Under the pieces are notes generated by a model. That model had not been told where the DNA came from, ran no database searches, and saw only the letters and a list, made by a program, of their open reading frames with translations. DNA of 14,923 nucleotides from Leptolyngbya sp. SIO4C1 (GTDB lineage: Bacteria; Cyanobacteriota; Cyanobacteriia; Phormidesmidales; Phormidesmidaceae). The position numbers and the translations under genes are program-made. The stretch lies in contig JAAHIA010000075.1 of assembly GCA_010671975.1 (NCBI GenBank), forward strand, positions 1-14,923. Reading direction: 5' to 3'. This document shows, one piece after another, positions 7,310 through 14,127 of this stretch (its first letter is position 1; each line of letters opens with the position of its first letter).

Positions 7310-7795
7310 CTAGAAGGAGGGATCGTGTTCGTAGTCGACGCACTGCCCATCTTCCCACTGGCGACCATCGGTTTCACAGGCTTCTTGGTTGCGCTTAAAC
7401 GGCAGCGTTGCGGGATGAAAGGACTTACCCTGATCGACCACCGGCTGATTTCTAATAGAGGGCGTCGTCATGCGATAGAGCTGAGAAAGCCCAAAAACCG
7501 CGCCGCAGCCGGCTAACGCCACCGCTAGCAGGATCAGTCTCGCTAAAACGGCCTGACGCAAAGAGACCCTTTGGCGCGGTCGCCGATCGCGACCAATCAA
7601 GCAAACAAAATAAAATCTACGGCTAAACACAGGAACTAGGAAACGAATATCAACTAGGTGTCGGGTCTGAGAGTTTGAAAGAGTCTCGTATAGAGCAGCC
7701 ATTTGAATGGGGGTAAAGGTGGCTCGTACGTTGCTAGGCAGCTGCTCGATGATGCGCTTAGCAAACTCTTTGTTGCGTTGATCAGATCGCCTCAT
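7310..7795 (-). CDS. single-pass membrane protein with exported two-cysteine tail
   Basis: A 161-residue protein that resembles conserved cyanobacterial hypothetical proteins; no function is known to me. Residues 1-80 are soluble and very basic, with a motif HLVDIRFLVPVFSRRFYF (46-63) and RDRRPRQR (69-76). One hydrophobic helix spans about 83-106. The remaining 55 residues hold Cys140 and Cys152 in CETDGRQWEDGQC, followed by VDYEHDPSF. The positive-inside rule puts the N-terminal part in the cytoplasm and the cysteine pair in the periplasm or thylakoid lumen, where a disulfide is plausible. No clear ribosome site precedes the ATG at 7795. The strong hairpin at 7253-7286 ends its transcript. 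It lies 213 bases downstream of the CHASE2-GGDEF gene and is probably a separate unit. Confidence 0.75.
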   Translation of the reverse strand: MRRSDQRNKEFAKRIIEQLPSNVRATFTPIQMAALYETLSNSQTRHLVDIRFLVPVFSRRFYFVCLIGRDRRPRQRVSLRQAVLARLILLAVALAGCGAVFGLSQLYRMTTPSIRNQPVVDQGKSFHPATLPFKRNQEACETDGRQWEDGQCVDYEHDPSF

Positions 7796-7982
7796 TATCT
7801 GCTATCTCATTGCTTCACGGTGGCTCCACGGTTTAGATATAGATCTATTCACGTAAAGGGTGGACTGTCTCCCAAGATGTCTGCTATTAGAGTGCCCGAT
7901 AGCACCTAGTCCCATCTCCGAGGATGTGCGGATCTCTGCTGCGGTACCTCCTGGTGAATTTTCCGAACGCTGGTAAAAGACT

Positions 7983-8018
7983 CGCCGGCTCAACCTGGGG
8001 CTGTCGCATTAACCGGCG
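7983..8018 (-). terminator. possible terminator after the CHASE2-GGDEF gene
   Basis: CGCCGG and CCGGCG (7983-7988 and 8013-8018) can form a 6-bp GC-rich stem. On the minus strand it is followed by AGTCTTTTA. The loop is 24 bases and the upstream arm overlaps the last codons, so this is weak. The rest of the gap down to 7796 shows an isolated AGGAGGT near 7952 with no start codon in range, and nothing else I can name. Confidence 0.3.
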
Positions 8019-9772
8019 GGTGCAACCATGACCTGATTTCGCCCGGCCTGCTTAGAGCAATACAGCGCTTCGTCTGCCTGTTTAATCAGTTCGCTAGCAG
8101 AGAGCCCCTGGTGCTTAGACAGGCTGGCAATGCCGTAGCTGAGCGTAATCTGGCTGCTGACCTGGGAGCCAACGTGAGGGATCTGGAGCTGCTCGATGCG
8201 CTGCTGGATGCGATAGACCGTTTCAAGCGCAGCCTCAGAGCGAGTATCAGGCAAAACAATGGCAAACTCTTCTCCGCCATAGCGGGCCGCTAAATTGCTG
8301 CGCTGTAGCGTCTGACGAATGGCTTGGGCCACCTCATAAAGGCATTTATCGCCGGCTGGATGTCCGTAGGTATCGTTGTAGCTTTTAAAGTAGTCAACGT
8401 CGCAGAGAATCAGCGATAGCGCCTGCTTTTGCTGCATCATCTGAGCCAGGTATTGATCGAAATAGCGACGGTTAGCTAGCTGAGTAAGACTGTCTAAGGT
8501 GGCCAGCCCCTGCAGCTGCTGACTGTAGACGACAAGCATGGCCACGTTGCTAGCTAACAGGGCGAGTAGCGCAGCCATCACCGGCATCCACCATCCCCAG
8601 ATAAACAGTCCGAAGCTGGCTCCTACTAGGGCGCTGCTCAGCGTCAGCGTCTCAATCAGCAGAGTGAGGGTCTTCAGCTGCAGTTTTTGAGCCTGGCGCT
8701 GCAGCAGCCAGTGGACAACCGATGTGCTGATGCCGCTCCAGCAGAAGATCCAGAGCCACTCGAGCGGTTCGGGCGCGGTGCGAATCAGGCGTCGGCCGTC
8801 TAGCGCGGCCGATAAAAGCTGGCTGACAATGTGAGCATGGATAAACACGCCCGGCTGCTGGTCAGAGCGGCTCAGCGACGTATGAAAAAAGTCGTTGGTA
8901 CTGGCTGCTATTGAGCCGATGAGAACCACCCGCCCTTGAATTAGTTTGGCCGGTATTTGATTCTGCAGCACGGCTCTAAAAGAAACCGTTTGAAAGCTGA
9001 CCGCAGGCTTGCGGTAGTTAATTAAGATCTGATAGCCGCCGGTATCCGCACCGACATACCCACCGCTGTGCTGCTCAAACCGCTCGAAGACAGCTTGACC
9101 CAGCCGCAGCTTGGGGGCGTCAGCGCTGCCGCCAGCCGCTTCTGGGTAGATGCCGTCTGCTTCTAAATACATCAGCGCTAGCTTGAGCGCCAGGCCATAC
9201 CTCAGTCGATCGGCGACCACGGCAGACAGCAGCCCGCGCCTGACTCGCCCATCTCGATCGAGGACAAAATCAGCCATGCCGACCTGATCGAGCTGCTCTA
9301 GCGTCGGCGGCGCCGCCACAGATCGATTAATCACCTTTTCTACCCCTATCAGCGCGGGCGTATTTTCAAAAACCTGCACCAGCTTCTCATGGCCGGGCTC
9401 AACAGGAAGATTGCGATAGAGATCAAGGCCAATGGCGCGCGGCTGATGCTGGTCAATCTGATTGATAGCCTCGGCCAGCACCCGATCTGGAATGGGCCAG
9501 GTGCCGACATAGCTTAGATCAGCTTCATCAATGGTGACCAGTAAAACGCGCTGCTCGCTGGCCTCGGCGGGGCGGAGTAGAAAATAGCTGTCTAAGATCA
9601 ACCACTCTAGGTACTGCAGCACGCCGGTCGCGTTGACAGCTGCCATAGCCACCGATGCGATCGCAGAAACAGCTAGCGCTTGCCAGCCAGATTGACTTAG
9701 CCGCTTGTGGAGCAACTGCATTGATCTAGAGCTTGGTTCTAGAGCTTGGTTCTCTGTTGCTAGAATGCCCAT
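8009..9772 (-). CDS. CHASE2-GGDEF diguanylate cyclase
   Basis: A membrane sensor of 587 aa expected to make cyclic-di-GMP from two GTP. Order: a helix at about 31-50, an extracytoplasmic CHASE2 domain (about 55-325, with VLLVTIDEADLSYVGTWPIPD at 76-96 as its typical opening), three helices between about 337 and 415, and a cytoplasmic GGDEF domain (about 424-580). The active site is intact: DSLTQLANRRYFD (427-439), DVDYFKSYND (458-467) and RYGGEEF (497-503). The inhibitory I-site RxxD is replaced by QRSN at 490-493, so product inhibition is unlikely. The start is uncertain: ATG at 9772 or Met18 (9721). A 13-bp tandem repeat between them controls which is in frame. It begins 27 bases after the TPR-CHAT gene on the same strand, so the two are very probably one operon. 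Confidence 0.93.
   Translation of the reverse strand: MGILATENQALEPSSRSMQLLHKRLSQSGWQALAVSAIASVAMAAVNATGVLQYLEWLILDSYFLLRPAEASEQRVLLVTIDEADLSYVGTWPIPDRVLAEAINQIDQHQPRAIGLDLYRNLPVEPGHEKLVQVFENTPALIGVEKVINRSVAAPPTLEQLDQVGMADFVLDRDGRVRRGLLSAVVADRLRYGLALKLALMYLEADGIYPEAAGGSADAPKLRLGQAVFERFEQHSGGYVGADTGGYQILINYRKPAVSFQTVSFRAVLQNQIPAKLIQGRVVLIGSIAASTNDFFHTSLSRSDQQPGVFIHAHIVSQLLSAALDGRRLIRTAPEPLEWLWIFCWSGISTSVVHWLLQRQAQKLQLKTLTLLIETLTLSSALVGASFGLFIWGWWMPVMAALLALLASNVAMLVVYSQQLQGLATLDSLTQLANRRYFDQYLAQMMQQKQALSLILCDVDYFKSYNDTYGHPAGDKCLYEVAQAIRQTLQRSNLAARYGGEEFAIVLPDTRSEAALETVYRIQQRIEQLQIPHVGSQVSSQITLSYGIASLSKHQGLSASELIKQADEALYCSKQAGRNQVMVAPAG
9725..9750. repeat. 13-bp tandem repeat at the CHASE2-GGDEF gene start
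   Basis: TCTAGAGCTTGGT occurs twice in a row (9725-9737, 9738-9750). It lies between the two possible starts, and its unit is not a multiple of three, so loss of one copy would put the ATG at 9772 out of frame and leave only Met18. Confidence 0.85.
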
Positions 9773-9799
9773 TTTGCCGAGGGATACAGCGCCCTGAGC

Positions 9800-12361
9800 T
9801 TAGATTAGCCAGTTGCCAACCAGCACAAAAGGGGCCCAGTAGAAGGGATGGCTGTACGGCCGATCTTTGAGCAGGGCTAGCTGCGCCTGACGGAGCGCTT
9901 CTGCTTTGGTCGTTTGACCGACAGATTGATAGAAGTGCGTCATCAGCTCAACGGTTGAGCGATCGTTGACCGACCAGAGCGTGGCCAGCGTACTTCTGGC
10001 CCCTGACTGCACTGCCATACCGGCAAGCCCTAGCATGGCCCTTTTATCACCTGCCGCAGTCTGGCAGGCGCTGAGCACCATCAGCTCAATGGGGCGAGCC
10101 GATTCCGCTTGGCGAGCCTGTAGCAGGCTGTCTAGCTCTGATAGCGTAATCTTTTGGTCCCAAGCCAGTAGAAAGGTTTCTGTCAGCGCTGAGCTAAACT
10201 GACCGTGCGTTGCTAGGTGCAAAATCGGGTAGGACGTTGCTTTGATCTGCGCCTCGAAGCGCTGCTTGGTAAAGTCTTGATTGAGGTAGAGCTGGGCCTG
10301 CTGCGTGTTGGTCAAAATCTCTTGAGTTTCAGCTTTGACGCCTGGCAGCGCCGCAAAGCCTGCTCGCGACTCGCTGATGCCAAGCACCAGTGCGGCTAGC
10401 GGCTGAGGTTTAGTAAAGTGAGGGCCTAGCAGCTGTAGGCCCGGCGTTAAGGCCACCGCGTAGGTTTCAATCAGATACCGCTGTCCGTCGTGGAGCGCCG
10501 CCATCGGAATGTTTCTGAGGGCGCTGTCGAGGACAAAGACCAGCGTTTTGATCTGCTGCTGCTGCAGCTGTGCCTGCGCCGGGCGAATTAGCCAGTCGTA
10601 AATGGTCTGAGCCTGCTGCAGTCGCTGCTGATCGGAGAGGGCCGGATTGAAATAAACAAAAAACTGATCGACCGTCTTTTCAACCTCTGCCTGCGGCAGC
10701 TGCGTGCGGTAGTGCTGCAGCGGCTGCCCCGGCAGTGAGAGCAAAACCTCTAGCCGATCTGGCAAAATGATGGGATAGAGGACAGCCGCTGTGGGATCAA
10801 TTTGGTCAACCTGGGTTGATGAGGCGTCGATGCAGGCCGAGCGAAAGTAGTTTTCCAGCTCGGCTAGCTGCAGATCTTCAATCAGGCTGCGGGCTTGCTC
10901 AAGGCTGGCTAAGCGGCTTTCATCCTCAGCTAGTAGCAGGCCGATCAGCTCGCGATAGAGCGGTTCTACCTTTTCTTTGAAGCTAAACTGAACGTCTGAG
11001 CGCGTGGCCAGCAAGTCTTTTCTGACGGCGCGCAGCGAGGTCACAGCTTCGGTATAGGCCGAAATCGCCGCTGCCGGCTGCGCCCGCGCTTGAAAAATGC
11101 GACCTAGCTGCCACTGCCAGCGATAGGCAATGTCGTCTGCGCGGATGGCTTTGGCAAGCTTGGCTGCTTGCTGCGTTAGGGTCTGGGCGTCTTGCCACTG
11201 CCGCGTTTGCCAGTAGAGCGCGCCTAGCTGACCCAGCGCATAGGATTCGGCCCGCACGTCTCGAAGTGTCTTCGCCTGCTCGACGCCGACCGCTAGCAGC
11301 TGCGCCAGTTCAGCGAGCGATAGCACCTCTGAACCGGCCTGAGGCAGCTGTAAGACAGACTCAGCAAAGTTGACCCGACTGTAAATGCTGGCTCGACTCG
11401 GCTGTAGGGACTGCAGCTGCGATCGCACCTCCAGCGCCAGCGCCAGCGCCGGCTGCCAGCGCGACAGCTCTACCCAGTAGCTCAGCAGGTTGAGTTGGGC
11501 CGCTAGCCGATCGGGGCCTGGGCTAGCCATTGCTTGCTCGTAGGCCGTGATTGCCGGCGCGGTTTCTTGCAATGCCCGCAGCGTATTGGCCAGCGCCAGC
11601 TGTGACTTGGCGACTTCGCTAGGCTGAGCTAGCTGCTGCGCGATCGCTACGCTCTGACTCAAAAGCTGCTTAGACAGTGAGAGATCGCCTACCGTCTGCA
11701 GAGCAGTGCCCAGACTGCGCAGCGCAGCTGCCTTAAGCAAGCTATTAGGTTTACTCTCAAGCGACTCATACGTTGTTTCCAGCAGGCCCTGCGCCTGTCG
11801 ATAGAGCCCCAGGGTCTGCATGGCCTGCGCCTGGTTGAGCTGGCTACCCAAACGACCCAGCGTATCGCCGAGCTGATCGTAGTAGTCGGCAGCCTCTGCC
11901 CAAGTATCAATCGACTGCTCGATCTGGCCCAGCCCTAGCTGCAGGTGACCATACGTATTGAGCATGGGCGCTAAAACAGCGGTATCCTCTACTGCCAAAG
12001 CCAGGCTGACTTGAATCGCCTGTGTCGCCGCTGGCCATTTGCCTAGCGCTTGATAAGCCAGGGATAGATAGCTGAGGCTCAGCGCCTGATGAGCCTTGTC
12101 TGAGGTATCGGCATAGTGTGCTGCAGCACTCTGCCAGTGCTGGGCTGCAGCGGTTAGCTGACCCGACTCATAAGCGGCTCTACCCTGCGCTAGCTGCTCG
12201 TCCGCCGAGATTGGTACCAGCTGAGCGGAAGACTCCATCGCCAAGCCAGGTGAAACTGTGGCCGCTAGCAGTGCTGTCGCTGCCGCTAGCGCTACCCAAG
12301 CTGCTGCCTTGCCTGAAATGATTTTGCTGAGTCGGTTCCAAAAAGCCCTGAGCTGATGCAA
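9800..12361 (-). CDS. exported TPR-CHAT caspase-like protein
   Basis: An 853-residue protein with TPR repeats and a C-terminal CHAT domain (Caspase HetF Associated with TPRs, clan CD cysteine-peptidase fold). Residues 1-41 form a signal peptide: basic residues, a hydrophobic core (AAAWVALAAATALLAATV), then a likely cut near GLA-ME. TPR-like helical pairs run from about 50 to 470, e.g. AYESGQLTAAAQHWQSAAAHY (63-83). The CHAT domain spans about 560-853, with dyad His719 in HLATHGQF and Cys766 in LSACQTAAGD, both intact, plus the LATLWSVND block (792-800). The start is TTG at 12361 with GGAGG five bases upstream; no ATG is in frame nearby. It precedes the CHASE2-GGDEF gene by 27 bases. Substrate is unknown; it may be a protease or only a scaffold. 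Confidence 0.93.
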   Translation of the reverse strand: MHQLRAFWNRLSKIISGKAAAWVALAAATALLAATVSPGLAMESSAQLVPISADEQLAQGRAAYESGQLTAAAQHWQSAAAHYADTSDKAHQALSLSYLSLAYQALGKWPAATQAIQVSLALAVEDTAVLAPMLNTYGHLQLGLGQIEQSIDTWAEAADYYDQLGDTLGRLGSQLNQAQAMQTLGLYRQAQGLLETTYESLESKPNSLLKAAALRSLGTALQTVGDLSLSKQLLSQSVAIAQQLAQPSEVAKSQLALANTLRALQETAPAITAYEQAMASPGPDRLAAQLNLLSYWVELSRWQPALALALEVRSQLQSLQPSRASIYSRVNFAESVLQLPQAGSEVLSLAELAQLLAVGVEQAKTLRDVRAESYALGQLGALYWQTRQWQDAQTLTQQAAKLAKAIRADDIAYRWQWQLGRIFQARAQPAAAISAYTEAVTSLRAVRKDLLATRSDVQFSFKEKVEPLYRELIGLLLAEDESRLASLEQARSLIEDLQLAELENYFRSACIDASSTQVDQIDPTAAVLYPIILPDRLEVLLSLPGQPLQHYRTQLPQAEVEKTVDQFFVYFNPALSDQQRLQQAQTIYDWLIRPAQAQLQQQQIKTLVFVLDSALRNIPMAALHDGQRYLIETYAVALTPGLQLLGPHFTKPQPLAALVLGISESRAGFAALPGVKAETQEILTNTQQAQLYLNQDFTKQRFEAQIKATSYPILHLATHGQFSSALTETFLLAWDQKITLSELDSLLQARQAESARPIELMVLSACQTAAGDKRAMLGLAGMAVQSGARSTLATLWSVNDRSTVELMTHFYQSVGQTTKAEALRQAQLALLKDRPYSHPFYWAPFVLVGNWLI

Positions 12362-12412
12362 GAGTGCCTCCCAACCGAGATGAGCTAGATACCCTCGATT
12401 TAGGAATGCCCA

Positions 12413-12523
12413 CTATTTAGGCTTCGTCATCAGAACGCGCCAGATAATGAAAAGCGTAAACCCCAGGTAGCCGAGCGCCGTTATCCAGTTTTGCCAGCTG
12501 TCGGTCTCTGAAAAATCGCTCAT
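12413..12523 (-). CDS. 36-residue single-helix membrane peptide
   Basis: A small gene that automatic calling is likely to miss. It encodes MSDFSETDSW followed by one hydrophobic helix (about residues 14-31, ITALGYLGFTLFIIWRVL) and the basic tail MTKPK, so the C terminus should be cytoplasmic. A second in-frame ATG at 12532 would add MVG and give 39 aa; neither start has a well-spaced ribosome site. It sits 21-30 bases after the DUF4112 stop and 51 bases before the TPR-CHAT start, all on the same strand, so it fits into an operon. I do not recognise the family. Small one-helix proteins of this kind often associate with membrane complexes; that is inference. Confidence 0.6.
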   Translation of the reverse strand: MSDFSETDSWQNWITALGYLGFTLFIIWRVLMTKPK

Positions 12524-12553
12524 GCCCACCATTGATATCTACGTGAACGCCCT

Positions 12554-12961
12554 TTACGACTGATACTGGGCTGCGCTAGACAAGTTGAGCGGATCAGCTT
12601 CTGAGAGCTGCGGCTCCTCAACTTCTAAGTAGGTCTCTAGCAGCGCTAGGTTACGCACGTTGGACTTATAAAACGCGTCGAATATATCACCCAGGAAGGG
12701 GATAGCGCCAACGATGGTCTCTAGCGCAATATTAAACACCATCTGCTTAAAAACGCTGCCCGGTAGCCGAAACCGGGCTGCTAAAAACAGAATGTAGCCA
12801 GAAATTGCGGTCGTGACTAAATCGCCAAGCCCAGGCACCAAGCCAATGATTGGGTCTAACCCGAAGCGAAAGCGAGTCCCAGGAATCCGCAGCGCAGTAT
12901 CCATCAGGCGGCTGAGGCGGCGGATGCGGTTGAGGTTGCGAAGGCGAGCGTCAATAGTCAT
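12554..12961 (-). CDS. DUF4112 membrane protein
   Basis: A 135-residue protein of the DUF4112 family, of unknown function. The family's two paired motifs are clear: LDPIIGLVPGLGDLVTT (35-51) and VGAIPFLGDIFDAFYKSN (84-101), each starting a hydrophobic segment (about 36-62 and 73-95). A basic stretch (RLRNLNRIRRLSR, 6-18) precedes the first, and a conserved NVRNLALLE (101-109) follows the second. The acidic C-terminal tail is not conserved. The ATG at 12961 has only a weak ribosome site. It begins 73 bases after the spore-photoproduct-lyase-like gene, and the small membrane peptide follows within 30 bases. Its possible partnership with the CHAT genes is unproven. Confidence 0.9.
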   Translation of the reverse strand: MTIDARLRNLNRIRRLSRLMDTALRIPGTRFRFGLDPIIGLVPGLGDLVTTAISGYILFLAARFRLPGSVFKQMVFNIALETIVGAIPFLGDIFDAFYKSNVRNLALLETYLEVEEPQLSEADPLNLSSAAQYQS

Positions 12962-13022
12962 GAGCTCAGTCTTTCACAGGTCAATCGCCGCAGCCTATAC
13001 CGGCAGGCGGATTTTTCCTTGG

Positions 13023-13044
13023 CTAGGTCCAGCACTAGGTCCAG
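13023..13044. repeat. 12-bp-period repeat duplicating a stop codon
   Basis: CTAGGTCCAG occurs at 13023-13032 and 13035-13044, 12 bases apart. On the minus strand this reads TGG ACC TAG TGC TGG ACC TAG, so the end of the radical SAM gene (Trp-Thr-stop) is duplicated in frame directly after itself. The second stop is a back-up. Confidence 0.85.
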
Positions 13045-14114
13045 TAGAGGATAGCGCTAGCGCCAAAGCGCCGATCGATCTCGGTTTCAAAAAAGGTTCG
13101 CAGCGCTTTCATTAGGTTTTTGGGATAGACATATTTGGTGCCGCCAAACTTGTTGCGCTTGACGCTGCGACTGGCTTCATCTAAATCAAGTCGGCTGTTG
13201 GGATACCAGGTCTGCAAAACCTGCTTAGACCCTGGCGTAAACCGATGGGAAATCAGCTCAAACGTGAGGTCGCAGTCAAAATCAAGCGCCGCTGCCACCT
13301 GGTCGAGCAGCTCGCCGTAGGCCTGCTGCCAGTTTTCGACCGGCATGATGGGTGCAATCACAAAGCCAATCGGATAGCCGCCGCCTTGACCGACCGGCAG
13401 GGCTAAGCGTCGCGCCGCTTGAATGCGCTGTGCCACCGTAGCTGTGCCGCCTTCTAGAAATCGGCTGACGGCCGGCGCATTGATGCTAAAGCGGCAGCGA
13501 GTATGCCCTTGGTGCGGCAGCGCCAGCAGCGAGTCGACTCCATCAAACTTAGACACCCAGCGCAGCCGAGCGCGATCGCGGCTGCCAAAGTAGCGAATAC
13601 ATTCAGCCAGCGACCCGGTCAAATGTTCAATCCCAAGCGGGTCGGTGTAGCAGCTGACCTCATAGGTGGTCAGCCCCGCGTCGGCCTCGTAACGCTTCAG
13701 ATTCTCTAAAATCTGCGGCAGGTTCGCATAGACGCGAACCATCGGCGGCCCCTGCAGACTGCCGGCCAGATAGCAGTACTGGCAGTGGGCTGGGCAGCCT
13801 TGAGCCAGGTGAAACTGCCAGTCGGCCGAGGGCGGAATTGGGCTCAGCTTTAGCTGACCCGCCGGAGCCTTTACCACTGCCAGCGTTTGCTTAGCGCGGG
13901 TATAGGTTTCGCGCTCTGTCTCTCCGCGCAGACCGGTGATGCGATTCTGGCGCAGCTTGGTGACTGGCAGTTCGAGCGCCTCCACCCGCTGCAAAATTTG
14001 CTGGCCCCAAGGCTCTGCTAGGGCAGCCGGGGTAAAGAGCACCTGCTCGGGCAGCCATAGCCGGCTAGGCGCGATCGCGCTATTGCCAGTAGTCTCTGTG
14101 ACGGGTACAGGCAT
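13035..14114 (-). CDS. spore photoproduct lyase-like radical SAM protein
   Basis: A radical SAM enzyme of 359 aa, related to SplB, which reverses the UV-induced thymine dimer called spore photoproduct. The iron-sulfur motif is CPAHCQYCYL at 107-116 (Cys107, Cys111, Cys114). Cys155 in VSCYTDPLGIEHLTGSL lies where the hydrogen-donor Cys141 of Bacillus subtilis SplB sits, in nearly the same sequence context. Other SplB-like blocks are FSINAPAVSRFLEGGTA (208-224), YPIGFVIAPIMP (247-258) and ELISHRFT (286-293). The ATG at 14114 lies 13 bases after the preceding stop, so translation is probably coupled to the Hva1-DUF3140 gene. Cyanobacteria make no endospores; a role in DNA repair of dry or dormant cells is inference. 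Its stop codon is duplicated in a tandem repeat. Confidence 0.93.
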   Translation of the reverse strand: MPVPVTETTGNSAIAPSRLWLPEQVLFTPAALAEPWGQQILQRVEALELPVTKLRQNRITGLRGETERETYTRAKQTLAVVKAPAGQLKLSPIPPSADWQFHLAQGCPAHCQYCYLAGSLQGPPMVRVYANLPQILENLKRYEADAGLTTYEVSCYTDPLGIEHLTGSLAECIRYFGSRDRARLRWVSKFDGVDSLLALPHQGHTRCRFSINAPAVSRFLEGGTATVAQRIQAARRLALPVGQGGGYPIGFVIAPIMPVENWQQAYGELLDQVAAALDFDCDLTFELISHRFTPGSKQVLQTWYPNSRLDLDEASRSVKRNKFGGTKYVYPKNLMKALRTFFETEIDRRFGASAILYWT

Positions 14115-14127
14115 TGACCTATTGCTT

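Noticed and set aside
7802..7993. A 63-residue minus-strand open frame downstream of the CHASE2-GGDEF gene.
   Set aside because: Its perfect AGGAGGT lies inside the frame with no start codon at proper distance, and the peptide resembles nothing.
9800..12361. The CHAT protein as part of a type III-E CRISPR (gRAMP) or gasdermin defence system.
   Set aside because: It has a signal peptide, and there is no gRAMP, CRISPR repeat or gasdermin-like gene in the window; the CHASE2 partner fits better.
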